DNA of 64,000 bases. It comes from Tenodera sinensis (Eukaryota > Arthropoda > Insecta > Mantodea > Mantidae). The position numbers and the translations under genes were made by a program. A model generated the notes under the pieces. The model was not told where the DNA came from, did no database searches, and saw nothing but the letters and a program-made list of their open reading frames with translations. The number at the start of each line of letters is the position of its first letter. The stretch's first letter is position 1. Below are positions 46,667 through 60,091 of this stretch, piece after piece. The stretch lies in assembly GCA_030765045.1 (NCBI GenBank), contig CM060965.1, positions 146,765,874 through 146,829,873 of the forward strand, in the 5' to 3' direction.

Positions 46667-47479
46667 AACTACAAATATTTACAAAAATATTAAACAAATA
46701 ACGCAATAACAGCTCACAGTTACACACACGGCTTCTTTCGAACTAATGTTAGTGCTGTTCCTTATACTATCTTCTGTGTCAGGCCTGACGCTGAATAGAT
46801 GAATACCTTTTGTTTGCCCTACTGGATAAAAGAAAGAGGTTACTGCCTTTTGGTTTATTTTAAAAAGCTTTCTCCAACCTTCCTCAACATTTGTTCTCGC
46901 TGGTTCCCTGATGTAAACTCAATAACAAAAAAGTTTCACACTGCGTAACTTTTGCAGTGCACATATATAAAATTTTCCGAAAACATTTAATTTAAAAAAT
47001 TATAACACTTAACTGGGTAAACATAGAGAATTCAAAGTAGGCAAGTAGTAGCACTATAGTTTACTCTACCTAAGAAAAAAATATAGATTCATTCTAGCAG
47101 TTAGTTTGTTAGTTAGTGCGTGATGAGTGTAGAAACAGCAAATATCGGACTTCTATTGAAAAAAACGTTTTCTGAAGAAATTTGGACCTATAGAAATGTA
47201 TAATGACTCTGAAAAGGATATAACCTGATAGAGAAAAAAATTCTGCATAGGATAATGTGTTCAAACCTGAAATTTATAACAAATGAATATTTATACCATG
47301 CTATTAGGGATCTGGCAACAGAGCGAGGGTAGAAAAGGACGCGGCTAATGGCAACTTGTATGCGCTAGATAGAGACAGAAATGTCCCATTTAACTCCATA
47401 TTGTCTTCTAAGAGTGAAACGCTATATAGAATAGCCTCACAGTCCACATTAGGTCGAGTTATCGGGATTCTACTGTACT

Positions 47480-49020
47480 ACCTGTAATCCTACCTTTACT
47501 ACGTCATTTGTCTACTGTACTAAAGCTACCAAACCCTAGTTTTAGTAGAGCGCAACTCTATACCAAACATATCTCTTTGGGAAGGACAACTAGTCTGTAA
47601 CCATCGGGAAAAACTCAGTTAATATAAACTATAATTTACAGTTAATTTCTCTCTTTATACAAATCCAGTACACCTTACTAATAAACTTGATTACAACATA
47701 CATGGGAGTAATTAGAATGTTTTGGCACCCAGGTATTTCGGTGCATGCATCTATAGAATTAAATAAGCGTTATTCAGAGGTTTTAAGTGGTTTCATTACA
47801 CAAACTTCTGCAGTATTTGGTAAAGGGAATTAAAGGAACAAATATAGCACAGGCCTTTAAACTTTGCCTTGTGTTTTCTGGAATGTCCTAGTACGCATGT
47901 TCTTTTTTCAACTTCAATGTGCTTGGATTCAGGAAGAAGGACCTTGTAAATCCTTTAATATTTTAGTAATTTCTGAAACGAAATTAAAAGGTGGTTTAGA
48001 TGATCCTCGGAATAAATTCGTCTTTTTAATGCTGAAAGGCTGATTAAAATGGGTTAGTGATTTTTGAAATAACACACACAAACATATTGGTTCTCTTTAT
48101 TCGTATATATTCGATGCACACTTCTAGCATATGGAGAAGTGATATATCCATGCTGAGGTGAAATACTAAGCTCTAGATGCGCTGCGGTAGATTTACACGT
48201 CTCTATCTTAAGTTGAGATCACTGAGAGGTGCAGCAACAGTTTCACGTATAAACGTACTTAGGAGATACACAGCAAAGATTAGCTCACTTGGAGGGAACT
48301 TCCTCCTCTCGCCTCGGCGTATATCTGTTTTTCGCTCCTGCTTTGTGGGCAACGTGGCCTTATCTCGTTTACACACGATACTGCTATTCTTTGTGCTCCT
48401 TTCAACAACTATGTATACTTGTAAAACCGTTCACACTTAGGATAAATGTGTGCATACCGACATTTTGATGGTATAGAAATGTTTGAAAAATGAAGGGCCA
48501 CAAAATTAAATAAATATGAGTTAATATTAAAATAAATTAATACTCTTATGTTTGTAACTGCTATGTAAGTAGGAAAAGTAGACATGAAAATAATAAGATA
48601 ATGTAGACATTTATTATAAACATATACCCCTTATCCCATAATCTCGTTTGAGAAGCTGAAAAAAATGTTTTTCAAGAAAATCTTAAAAACTAGCGTTAAC
48701 TCTTTTGAGGTGTTGACTATACAACAAAATTCATTGTGAATGAAGAAGATTTCAGAGTCTATGTATACATGACATAGGTATAGTAACCAGAATAGCAACC
48801 TGACAGTAGAAAATCATGAACGTAAAAAAAGGAAAACTGATCTGCCTCTGTTTAGGACATGAACTCATGGCTGTAATTATACTTGATCCCCTTAAAATAG
48901 TCACCTCTTCACTCACAAGCTACCCTTTAAGAGCTAACCATTAAATTGGAATGGGAAATGTTAATGCTAGTGAAGAATATACAACGTTATTTCTCAATCG
49001 AATCGTGAAACGTCATCTTC
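47480..49020. other. No recognised feature
   Basis: AT-rich sequence. An 87-codon plus frame at 48177-48440 lacks similarity to anything I know. Confidence 0.4.
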
Positions 49021-49029
49021 ATCTTTATC

Positions 49030-49318
49030 TGATTACTCTCTTTGCATGGAGGACTGACAATCCTTGGGATTTATAAGCCCATGCCTAGTTCAGATGCTTG
49101 CAGACGAACCTATGGACCTGGACAGGATAAAGAATGGGAAGCGGGTGGTCAGCCCAGCACCAGGTATGACAGTGAGGAAGAAGTGCAGGCAAACTTGATG
49201 AAGGCAATGAATGCCGCGTCGTTCACTACAAATCCCACATACGGGTCCCGCGGATCGAACCCGGGTCACCTGAGGGAGAGACAAACGATCTAACCGCTCG
49301 ACCACGGCGCTGCCTCTT
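49030..49318 (-). mobile_element. tRNA-derived SINE
   Basis: On the minus strand it starts with a tRNA-like head: A box GTGGTCGAGCGGTTA (complement of 49291-49305) and B box CCGGGTTCGATCC (complement of 49252-49264), correctly spaced as in Leu/Ser-type heads. A long body (ACTTCTTCCTCACTGTCATA, CTGACCACCCGCTTCCCATT) follows. The protein-like frames on both strands here are artefacts. Confidence 0.65.
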
Positions 49319-49419
49319 GAAATTTCTGATGTTTGAAATGCTATCCTGTAAAATATCAGTAATATACAAGCATTCTTACTTAATGCAAATGTGAGCAAAT
49401 GATACATAAAGACGCAAAG

Positions 49420-52400
49420 GGCAAGAAAATTACGTTATAACAAAAAAGGCCCTGAAACCGAAAATAGTATTAAGTCACACTAACGGCCTAACAAATATGC
49501 ATTTCCGTAATCTGGTTCCTATAAGGATTAACGCTAGGTAGGCGCATGATGCAACAATTATATAATAAGTAATTCTAATGTTGCGTTTTACAAAAGGTTA
49601 CAGCTGAGATATATTCGTACGCTCTTATACCCGTCAACTATTGCTAGTTTCCTAAACACTTATTCTCCACTTGGCCACCAATAGCCATACGCAAAGACAA
49701 GCTTACTCAGCTTCAACTTGGTTTCCAGAGGAACGTGCATTTTCTTTGCTTTTCCTTCATAACTACACATTCATTGTGTTTAAATTTTTGCACCGATAGC
49801 CAGTCAATAAAGGTAAAATGTCGGAAGATATTAATAAGCAGAATTGTTAACTAATGTATCAACATTTACAGAATGCTCCGCTTAAGCCACCCATTACAAG
49901 ATTTTACGGGATCACCCTCATGCCCATTACCATACAACAGAGCTCTTTAGTTTTATGTGGTTTGTTGTTTTACTTAAGAAATTAGTTATGTTCTACAAAT
50001 CAGATCCTGTGCAAATTTTACCTAGCAGCTCTATAAGATAATTGTAAACCTTTGGGAAAACTTTGTAAAAATTGCTTCTGAAGTTTCCCAAAATACGTCA
50101 CATAAAAGTTGTAGAACGGAATTTCAGCTTTCTCTTTATATATAGTTTTACTGGTTATTCCCTTGAAGGTGTGTCATAACTCCTATATGAGTCATTTGTT
50201 TGCTGGCTGAGCCTAGAATTCAATGCGCCTAACATTTAGTCCCACAGAGGCTCAGGATTCTTTTGTCAGATAAAATGCCTAGCAAAGAAAGCAATATCGA
50301 AGATTCACGAAAGTTGTAAGCATGGTAATTCCCTATAAAGTGAGCTGCGTATCCCTTCCGCTAATTTAAACAGAAACAATACCTGTGCTCGATGAATGAA
50401 CGTTGGTAGCATTGTGAAAGGAAATTCATTTTGGTTCCTTGCTCATACCAGTTAGTGTTTCAAAACATATCACATTCCAGCCATGCCGGCCGATTGAGCG
50501 CCGTGCTTGATAGGCAACTTCTTTGCCACACATGTATTGCGTTACATCCGTGCCCTTCGAGCTGACATTGCTTCAAAAGATTGACAAAAATGACATCCAA
50601 ATGTGTAAACCGTAACAGTGGGGCGGCAAATAATGGGGGGCGCGTGCACATGCTGTACTGGCTGACACGACCACGTGGCGTGACAGCTAACCCCTCTCCA
50701 CCCTTTCTCGTTATCGCTGTCCTACCCTTAGGTGTAATTATAAGCACAGTACGAGCGGTCGTTCATTTCAGCACCATGCTATAAGTAGTGGAATTAGTAT
50801 AAAATAGTAACCTTTGTAGTATGATATAATATCAATCTAAAATGTTGCCAATTTCAAAAATTTGTAGCATTTTATTATTCTCCTTAAGGTTCCATTAAGA
50901 CATGGGATACAAATTACAGATAAACCAGGTGTTCCAAATTCTCCCAAAACCTAAATTTTGCCACCTTTTGTTCAACACAAAAGTACTTATTTGATTTTTT
51001 CAAATAACTTTTTAGAAAGATAAATCTTCAACAACATATCAATTAGTATTTTGGAGTTGAGAAAACACCTTCAGCTATAACATTTATGAAGTTAGAGCGT
51101 AAAATCGAATTGGGGGTCCAACTTAGGCGAAGTTCCTACATCTATATTGAAATATAACATACATCAAGTATTCATACATTTTTAACATTGTTGGCACCAC
51201 TAGCCAACTCTTGTGTCTCTGGTATATACAGTGTGCAAGTGAAATGATCTGCCAGACTTTAACAGCGAATTTTTCATGTTGTGCATAAAAATGTTGAAAA
51301 ATTTATAGTTTACTAGAAAAAAATATTTTTATCAAAAACATTTATCATCACCTGTCTGAGTTATTATTGATTGAACATCCTTGATTTATGGCTATATTCA
51401 TAGAAAATTGAGTGACAACTTTTTCCTTTGGCGTATTTCAATAGATTCAACGGTTTTTTGTGCAATTAAATTTAAAAGAACCAACAATTAGTTGCCTTTT
51501 TGTTGCAATAGTTTGCAAAGGTTTCATGTGTACGTAATTTATTTCGTTTCCTGCGTTCTAAATGGTTGTCTTACTAAACTTTGGTTATGCATAGAATTGC
51601 AAACGTTTTTCTGTTTTATTTGTTAGTAACCACTGAGACGATAAACAACAATATATTAAAATATGATTTGATATTAACTATCCATATTAAATTTTACAGT
51701 TGATACATTTGTCCTCAGGTTACACTTATTTAATATGCACGTTTCACATCGATTCTAATCGAATTGGAATTAACTCGAAGTTTAACTGAAACAAAGCTTA
51801 CACTGATACGATTCCCTCTTTCTCCCCACAGTCTAGAGAGTTCTAGGCAGCTAGGCCACACTTTTATAATATGAGGAAGAGTATTATATTGCATTTGTGA
51901 CAATATAATGGAGGTAAGCATTATTCTAGCGTGTATCAGCATAAATACGTCTGACCTGCTTGAGACATACACATAACTAAATATATAAATAAGTAAATAA
52001 GCAAATAACTGAAATAAAAAAGGAAATGTGTGCAACCTAATGAAGTGGAACGATATAGTAGTTCTTCACAATAGTAAATGTAGGAAATTCGAAACGGATT
52101 GGTGACCGCTGAGAAACTATTCTCGTTCGGATCATGCTCTTCTGTGGCTGGCGTCATGGGCCCTTTCAGATACCTACTTATTGACTATTGTAAATTTTAA
52201 GTTTAACTTAGGCTTTTAAACAGTAATTCCTTGTACTTAGGACGATTATTTTAAAAACTGAAAAATAACCTACAAATTATCAAATTGAAGGTTTTTGGGT
52301 TTATGGATATTAATCTTTCCAAACCTTCAGTTATCGGTTGGAAGTGAAACTGTTTAAATTCCACCATTTTTAAAGGTCTAGCGCAGGATTAAAGTTCCAC

Positions 52401-53430
52401 ATACGCTGCATTTAAAAGCCCCTTTTCTCCTTAAATTTTCGGCAGTATTTGAACAAAATAGGGGCCAAAAAGGGCCCAAAAACAATTTAATTCGGGAGAA
52501 AGAAGTGGATAAGTTACGAATCTGAGGAGAGAGACTACTAGACTATTAAGGGAGGTGTGCTATATGCAGTAGAGCAGTGTTAGGCCAAACAGGTAATCTG
52601 ATTTGTGATCATGATGCATGTGTGTAGAACAATTAACTCTTCTCGAGCTCACGTTTCATAACATACTATCTGCTCAATGTGCATTAAAGTTTGTGCTATA
52701 TTCTTAGAATTTTCCCAGCATGTGCTCCATTTGTGTGGCTTCAACTTTGGTCTTTGGTTTCATAATCCGAAAATTTGTTTAGCTTTAAAAAGTTAAATAC
52801 AGAAAAACGTTTTTAAATATTTTGAATGCCAATCAAAGGAAAGAAATTAATTACATTGAAGGTAATGTTTTCTTTCTGCCAGAGAGTATTTGTGTATGGT
52901 GGGAAATTAGAGTTTATAAAATAATAAAACTGTTGTGATATTTTAGTTGTTCATGCACATGGAGTACTGCTAATAAATTGAATAATTAATTCCCTCAAAG
53001 CTATAAAATAGATTATGCTGAAACTTTGTGTGATAGTTTATAAAAACACCCTTAAGTGTGCAAAGTATTGATTTCATACCTATAAAAATACAGAAAATTC
53101 AAATTTCGGTCACAAGGTCACTCAAATGTGATACACTTTTGTTTCTGTGACGTCATAGTTGGTCCGGAGTTAAGGTAGGGTAGAGGAAGGTTTCTAATCA
53201 TGTCCAAGTACAACTTGCATTCCCCTTTCGCCACATACTCTTATCACTGACTTCGTCTTTCCCCTTATTTCCCCGCTGTTAATTAGTGAGCTACTCTCTC
53301 GCTGTGTTGACGAATCAGAGAGCGGTGCTCTGATATCACAAAGAATTCATTTGATACTGACTTGAGGAAAGCCCAGTTACTATTATGTCCATTATTTTTT
53401 CAGTCGACACAATTCTATAAATGCCCAGTT
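49420..53430. other. No recognised feature
   Basis: AT-rich sequence with a GC-richer patch at 50470-50770 that has overlapping frames on both strands (95 and 67 codons) but no known similarity. Other short frames near 51730-52157 look random. Confidence 0.4.
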
Positions 53431-53437
53431 CTTTAGC

Positions 53438-53629
53438 ATGGTGTCGTCTATCCTCGTATTAGTTTTATTTGTGAACTTTGGCAAAGGGCTGCTTTCCCTA
53501 GCTGGGTTTATCGGGGCTATTCCATTCCTAGCCGTGGATTTGTGCCAGGTTGTCGGCAGAAAACGATGTACATTGCACGGGAGTGTTAGGACTTCCTTAG
53601 ATTCTCGGATAGCTGTAACAGATATTTAA
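53438..53629 (+). CDS. Hypothetical 63-residue hydrophobic reading frame
   Basis: The ATG at 53438 opens a frame with a strongly hydrophobic N-terminal half (MVSSILVLVLFVNFGKG... then LAGFIGAIPFLAVDL), which could be a signal or membrane segment. There is no homology I recognise, no visible splice context and no codon evidence. It may be chance. Confidence 0.12.
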   Translation: MVSSILVLVLFVNFGKGLLSLAGFIGAIPFLAVDLCQVVGRKRCTLHGSVRTSLDSRIAVTDI

Positions 53630-54066
53630 ATATTATTCTCTCCATATTTTATTCACCGTTTTCGTCCTATTGAAGTTATTTAAGAACTCTTCTTTTCCGC
53701 AGCTTATTTGTATTTCCAGCCAAACGTTTAAACTGCTGCTCTTTGGTAATTTTGTTTCAGCATCATGCCGCATTACATTGCGTAACATCAAATTATTTAT
53801 ACATAAACTATTTAACATGCATATTATTGTTCATATAATAACAAATATTTATTCACAATATTTTAACATTAATATTTAAAGTATCATACCGAAACGAAGA
53901 GACAATTGTTTCTAAATCTGAAAATGTTAAATTGCATTGAAGAATAGTTGCACCTGGTTAATGGTATCCAGTTTATTTGTTTGAGTATTAGGGACCTAAA
54001 GTGACCTTCCAAGCATAATGCTTCTATCCTCCTCAAATCAAACTGGAAATTTATTATCACTATTAC

Positions 54067-54319
<253 letters not shown>

Positions 54320-54536
54320 ATTATGCGTTACCAAATAAAAACTGTACAAATAAAAGAGCAAACCTACACAGAAGTTGCGATGTTAATTAGATCATTTTCT
54401 ACTGAGATCAACAATAAATATTCCAGCGCGTTGGAAGAAATTACGAAGGAAATATAATGCAAATACAAGCAAATGCTACAAAACACACACATAGTAGTGG
54501 CGGCTCGCAGTCAAAATTTTAGGGTAGGCAAAGTGT

Positions 54537-55232
<696 letters not shown>

Positions 55233-55386
55233 CCCCGTTTATCCGAAATATAGGGGCGAAGTCATTGCGGATAACGCAAACAATATATTGTTTGGTAGTT
55301 TAATAAGAGCAGAGTGAATGAGTGTGACTTACGGAAGAATTACCGCCAAAACTAAAATCACGATTGTCGGCAGACTTTTTTCCAGA

Positions 55387-55600
55387 GGGGGGGGGGGGGG
55401 GCACATGTTGGAAATTTGCAATCATATAATATTAAATCATTATTTTACTGTCAAAATTTATAGTATTTGTTGCAGATAACCGTATTAATTTGTGCTAAAC
55501 AAAAATTGTTCTTTACATCAAAATTAAAATAATAGTTTAAAAGTCAGTAACTGACTGCACATTAAGTTTGCCAACTTCCAAGGGGGGGGGGGGGGCGTGG
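55387..55600. repeat. Two poly(G) tracts
   Basis: Runs of about 15-17 G occur near 55387-55401 and 55580-55596, the second followed by GTGGCCCCCTTGCCCCCG. Both lie within the hAT-type element and can form G-rich structures. Confidence 0.85.
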
Positions 55601-56579
55601 CCCCCTTGCCCCCGTTTCGCGACGCCCATAACTAATATAGATTAAGAAATTGAAAAATTGTCTGACTACAGCTTTGTGTTAAATAGCTAAAACAGTCCTC
55701 TTTTCATTGTCAGTGTGCCGCGAAAGCGGAATTTGTAATAGTTCACTAATTAACTCGGTCATACTGGCATTACATACAGATAACAACACGATTCAGATCT
55801 CTGAGATCTTCGTTCGTGGAGTATGGCTGTTCGGAAAATGTCGCATAAATTCGGATTTGGGCAGGCAAGTGTTCGGACTGCTGGCAGACGCGTCTACGCA
55901 TGCTCGGAGTGCGTATACAGACGGAATGTTTCCTTATCCCTGTTCAAGGGCCTCGTACTCAGGAAAAGGGGTCGGGCAGGCAGAGGTTAAGCTAGCCTTA
56001 CCCAGGTTCCATGCGTATCATTTCTGCCGCGCGTTTCAAACACGCAGCGCAGTTTTGATGAATCGGAATTGAGATTAAAGGATTTGACCATGCGCTGGTC
56101 ATTATAACCGAGAAAACTTTTCTTGAACTGCAATTTAGGGGAAAATGACGGTTCAAATGATAAAATGCAGAATCATAGTTAAACATTATTTGTTGATGTA
56201 TTACGATAGGGTAGGCAATGCCTACCCTGAGGAGCCGCGCCTGACACATAGTGTACAAAATAGACTTAATAAAGCTATTAAACATTTCAACAGAGAAGCA
56301 AGATATATAATAAAGCTAAGTAATGTAAAAAAGGAGAATGTCTGCAACATTTTGGGAATCTGTGGAAGAAAAATGAACCTAATAGCCCAAACCCTTGTTA
56401 TGAAACACTCAAAGTGGTAGATGAAATAGAGCAAGAAGATTTTGAAAACATATTAAAGAGCTTTAATAAGAAAAAGTCAGATGAAGATAGAACTTATAAA
56501 ATATGCATTAAACTAAAAACTTTAGTAAAAACTAAAATTTTGAACATCTATATTATGTGTTGACGATAGGTCACTTTCG

Positions 56580-57010
56580 AGGAAATAGATGGTTTGCAGA
56601 AAAGTCTTAATGACCTCAAATATATCATGGAGACATACAATTTATGTCGGAACAATGGCTTTTAAAGGGATAAATCTCGTAGGATGTAAGATAGTTGTTG
56701 ATGAAGAAATGATAGAAAATGTCTCTGGTTTTAATTATCTAGAATTTAGTATACCATATACCAAAGACGAAGACCTGAATGTAAAATTAAATAAATTACA
56801 AGTAAGCGGACCAATCTGAAGAACATTGGAAAACAAAATGGCAAAGGAAACACAAGTGGAATAATGCCAATGCCAATGGCAACATGTGGAATTACACTTC
56901 TATATCACTGGACTAAAATGGGACAGACAGCAGCAGAGATCAGATAGCTAGACAAACAAAGAAATGAAGAAATTGAAAACAGCTACACACATATAATGTA
57001 AATGAAAAAT
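56580..57010 (+). pseudogene. RTE-type retrotransposon RT relic
   Basis: The frame gives EIDGLQKSLNDLKYIMETYN, then after a shift VGTMAFKGINLVGCKIVVDE, then MIENVSGFNYLEFSI and KLNKLQVSGPI. These correspond to the block after RT motif C in RTE elements (K-T-x-x-M-A-F-x-G...F-x-Y-L-G...K-x-x-K-F). The continuing sequence (about 56820-56960) keeps TCGITLLYHW and a ...RQQQRSDS remnant, then an A-rich tail (AATTTAATAAAAATAAAAAT). The frame pieces are collinear but broken. Confidence 0.6.
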
Positions 57011-57120
57011 TTAATAAAAATAAAAATAATTAGTATCAATACATGTTAAGGTTGCAAGAGATGCAAATACCAACAATTTTAATAAACTATAACTATAGAG
57101 GATATTATCACAATTAATTA

Positions 57121-57230
57121 TCATCGTCGTCGTTATTATTACTACTATTACTACTACTATATTACTATTACTACTACTATATTACTATTACTACTACTAT
57201 ATTACTACTACTACTATTACTATTATTATG
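57121..57230. repeat. Degenerate TAC/TAT triplet tract
   Basis: A triplet-rich run (CGTCGTCGTTATTATTACTA, then repeated TACTACTACTATAT units of about 24 bp) leads directly into the ACC array. Confidence 0.9.
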
Positions 57231-58140
57231 ACCACCACCACCACCACCACCACCACCACCACCACCACCACCACCACCACCACCACCACCACCACCACCA
57301 CCACCACCACCACCACCACCACCACCACCACCACCACCACCACCACCACCACCACCACCACCACCACCACCACCACCACCACCACCACCACCACCACCAC
57401 CACCACCACCACCACCACCACCACCACCACCACCACCACCACCACCACCACCACCACCACCACCACCACCACCACCACCACCACCACCACCACCACCACC
57501 ACCACCACCACCACCACCACCACCACCACCACCACCACCACCACCACCACCACCACCACCACCACCACCACCACCACCACCACCACCACCACCACCACCA
57601 CCACCACCACCACCACCACCACCACCACCACCACCACCACCACCACCACCACCACCACCACCACCACCACCACCACCACCACCACCACCACCACCACCAC
57701 CACCACCACCACCACCACCACCACCACCACCACCACCACCACCACCACCACCACCACCACCACCACCACCACCACCACCACCACCACCACCACCACCACC
57801 ACCACCACCACCACCACCACCACCACCACCACCACCACCACCACCACCACCACCACCACCACCACCACCACCACCACCACCACCACCACCACCACCACCA
57901 CCACCACCACCACCACCACCACCACCACCACCACCACCACCACCACCACCACCACCACCACCACCACCACCACCACCACCACCACCACCACCACCACCAC
58001 CACCACCACCACCACCACCACCACCACCACCACCACCACCACCACCACCACCACCACCACCACCACCACCACCACCACCACCACCACCACCACCACCACC
58101 ACCACCACCACCACCACCACCACCACCACCACCACCACCA
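57231..58140. repeat. (ACC)n array, about 303 uninterrupted units
   Basis: Every base from 57231 to 58140 fits the period-3 unit ACC/CCA without one interruption (910 bp). The poly-Thr and poly-Val frames are artefacts. The minus strand is (TGG)n and is G-rich. Confidence 0.98.
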
Positions 58141-58179
58141 TTTTTATTGTTACTATTATTTCTATTAGATAAATCACAT

Positions 58180-59058
58180 AAACTTACAAATAATTTGTGG
58201 GCTAAGATGCACCATTTAATTGAAATAGTAGCACGTTGAGTCTGAAGTCAGGCTTGGTGACACAGTACAACACAAGACATGATATTGATTCAGTTTGGTT
58301 TCCTTTATTTTCACACACTGTAATGACTTTTGTCCTGCTACAAGCAACAATTCTAACATGTTTGATTAAATCGCTTGTTTATGCGTAACAGTTTCAAACA
58401 AGCAACCAACACTTCAAAATCCAACTACACCAGCTACTGTCATGGATTTCCCTCAGAGCACAGAGCTATCTGTACGAAGCCTTAGGAAACGTAAAGTTTG
58501 CCCAGGACAAGCGATTCAAGTTATGCTTCTCTGAAACAGCAGGGAATATGATATTATGATTCAGCTCAGCCACTCCAGCAAACAAGCTTAACTTTCATGT
58601 TCCGAAATGAAAACCTGTAGCACTAGTCACCCACCCTTACAAATCCTATTATTTATTTAGCTACTCTGAAAGTTTCCTAACAGCGATCTTAAACATTAAT
58701 AACATAGCTAAAGTACTTAAATAATGGATGAAAATCAAAGGAATGAATTATGAATATGAGATGACTATGGAAACGCTCGCCAGTTTAGCAGAATTTTTGA
58801 TTTTCACTGTGTTTTTGCCATCTAATTGTAAACTATCTACAAATGAAGTATTCATTAAGGAAAATTTTCAACAAACGTTTCACATTATGGAGAGCACTGT
58901 CCTAAAACACCTTTCCAGTTTTGATGGGAGCAGGCTACTTATATTGAAGCAAACGCGCGGATTTAGGAAATGACAACTTTTCACATAACACGCACCGTTT
59001 TTATGAAATTCGGTATTTCTTTATATATTGGACACCATACATAATTACTACATATTTA
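58180..59058. other. No recognised feature
   Basis: An 81-codon plus frame (58728-58973) has no known similarity. Otherwise ordinary AT-rich sequence. Confidence 0.4.
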
Positions 59059-59969
59059 CTGGGCGTCCCAAAAAAAACGGGCAACGCTTAGTATGTTATG
59101 TGGAACGGCAAACTGATCGACGTTCAAACAGGAACCCCTGTCCGGAAATGCACGGTTTGGACGCTGTAGCGCATCGAAATGTGAGGTAGGTGTGGGTTCA
59201 TATTTAGTCAATAAACCCAACATCGAGCTGTTTACATTACAAACGGGCTTCGAACTGTGCACCTCCTACGTCAATGCAGAGCCTATATCGGCGGTGGTGA
59301 GTCTAATACACATGACCCAATACGTGCGGTTGTCTTTGAAGATTTTCAATCGCTCCGTGGACTCGAGCCATAAGGTCTTCCACTGACGTTACAGAAGTGC
59401 CATACACCATACTCCTCATTCAACTCCACAGAAAATAGTCGAGAGATGTGACATCTAGCGACCGTGCTGGCCATGGGACTGGTGCACCTCTACCAATCCA
59501 TTGTCTTGAATCTGAGACGTTGAGATGATTCCGCACATTTACATCAAAGTGTGCTGGAGCTCATGTCGGCCATTTCAGCAGCTATGTACTGGTATCTTGT
59601 GCAGCTGTTAAAAACGTTACTGTTCTAGAAACTACACAAGTAACGTAGTAGGGTACGCAGCAAAGACTATGCCCGAATGTAGCGCATGCGCAGGAATGGT
59701 ATTATGCTCATGTCGTTCATCCCAGTACACAAATGGCTAAAGAGTTGCATACTAAGATACTAAAGCAAATGTTAACAAATCGTTACAACCGTTCGTTCTC
59801 AGACTTCGACGCTCTCTAGCGTCCAAACCGTGCATTTCCGGACAGGAGTTCCTATTTGAAAACCGATCAGTTTACCATCCCGTACAATATACTAAGCGTT
59901 GTTGGTGGTTTTCTTTCTTTCTTCTTTTTTTTTTTTTTTTTTTTTTTGTTTTGTTTTTTTGACACTCAG
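59059..59969 (-). mobile_element. Mariner-like element with long terminal inverted repeats
   Basis: Segments 59083-59165 and 59818-59900 are inverted copies of each other over 83 bp, with long identical runs such as CCGGAAATGCACGGTTTGGA. The repeats appear to extend outward to CTGGGCGTCCCAAAA on the left and, inverted, CTGAGTGTCAAAA on the right, where a T run has expanded (59923-59959). TA precedes the left end. Between the repeats only the last part of a transposase remains, so this is an internally deleted copy of about 0.9 kb. Confidence 0.65.
59190..59563 (-). pseudogene. Mariner-like transposase C-terminal relic
   Basis: On the minus strand the frame reads APAHFDVNVRNHLN, QWIGRGAPVPWPARSLDVTS and LDYFLWS, then SVTSVEDLMARVHGAIENLQ and IDVGGAQFEARL. 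This is the catalytic end of an insect mariner-like transposase family (D-G-A-P-x-H-F...W-P-x-R-S-P-D-L-T-x-x-D-F-F-L-W-G). The stretch just before APAHF contains a stop where D-G would be. The C-terminal residues survive almost to the end, but upstream domains are deleted. Confidence 0.65.
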
Positions 59970-60091
59970 TGTATATGCAGCAAAGATGAGTAAGAACCTA
60001 ACCAGTATTGCACATCTTCAAGTCGTATACATACTTACAAACAAACCATTCCTTGTGTGCTTCCTATCCTCGATCCCTTATCTTCCTAAGC

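Larger units (their letters stand above)
45861..47424 (-). mobile_element. IS630-like (Tc1/mariner superfamily) element relic with terminal inverted repeats
   Basis: The left end (AAGCGCGTCTCACCCTTAAA, 45861 and duplicated at 45925) is inverted-repeated by the right end (complement of about 47385-47424: AGCGTTTCACTCTTAGAAGA...), with GTTAAATGG conserved further in. It encloses a transposase relic on the minus strand at 46666-46035. Length is about 1.56 kb. It sits inside the pogo-like relic, so it inserted later. Confidence 0.55.
44972..47475 (+). mobile_element. Pogo/Tigger-like DNA transposon relic, interrupted
   Basis: The left end CAATAGAATCCTGTTAACTC (44972) and the inverted right end (complement of 47456-47475: CAGTAGAATCCCGATAACTC) match at 17 of 20 positions. 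They have the form of pogo/Tigger termini (CAGTAGAAnCC...AACTCG). TA follows the right end at 47476-47477. The only coding relic is near 45634-45705, where KRQVNMTVEIKLDVLKRPNK resembles the start of the CENP-B-type helix-turn-helix of such transposases. The centre is occupied by another element (45861-47424), and the DDE domain is gone. The left flank reads TG rather than TA. Confidence 0.5.

Noticed and set aside
49042..49407. Overlapping protein-like frames on both strands near 49.1-49.4 kb
   Set aside because: They are translations of a minus-strand SINE.
57197..58177. Long open frames encoding poly-Thr or poly-Val
   Set aside because: They are translations of the ACC repeat; no start context, composition or flanking coding sequence supports a protein.
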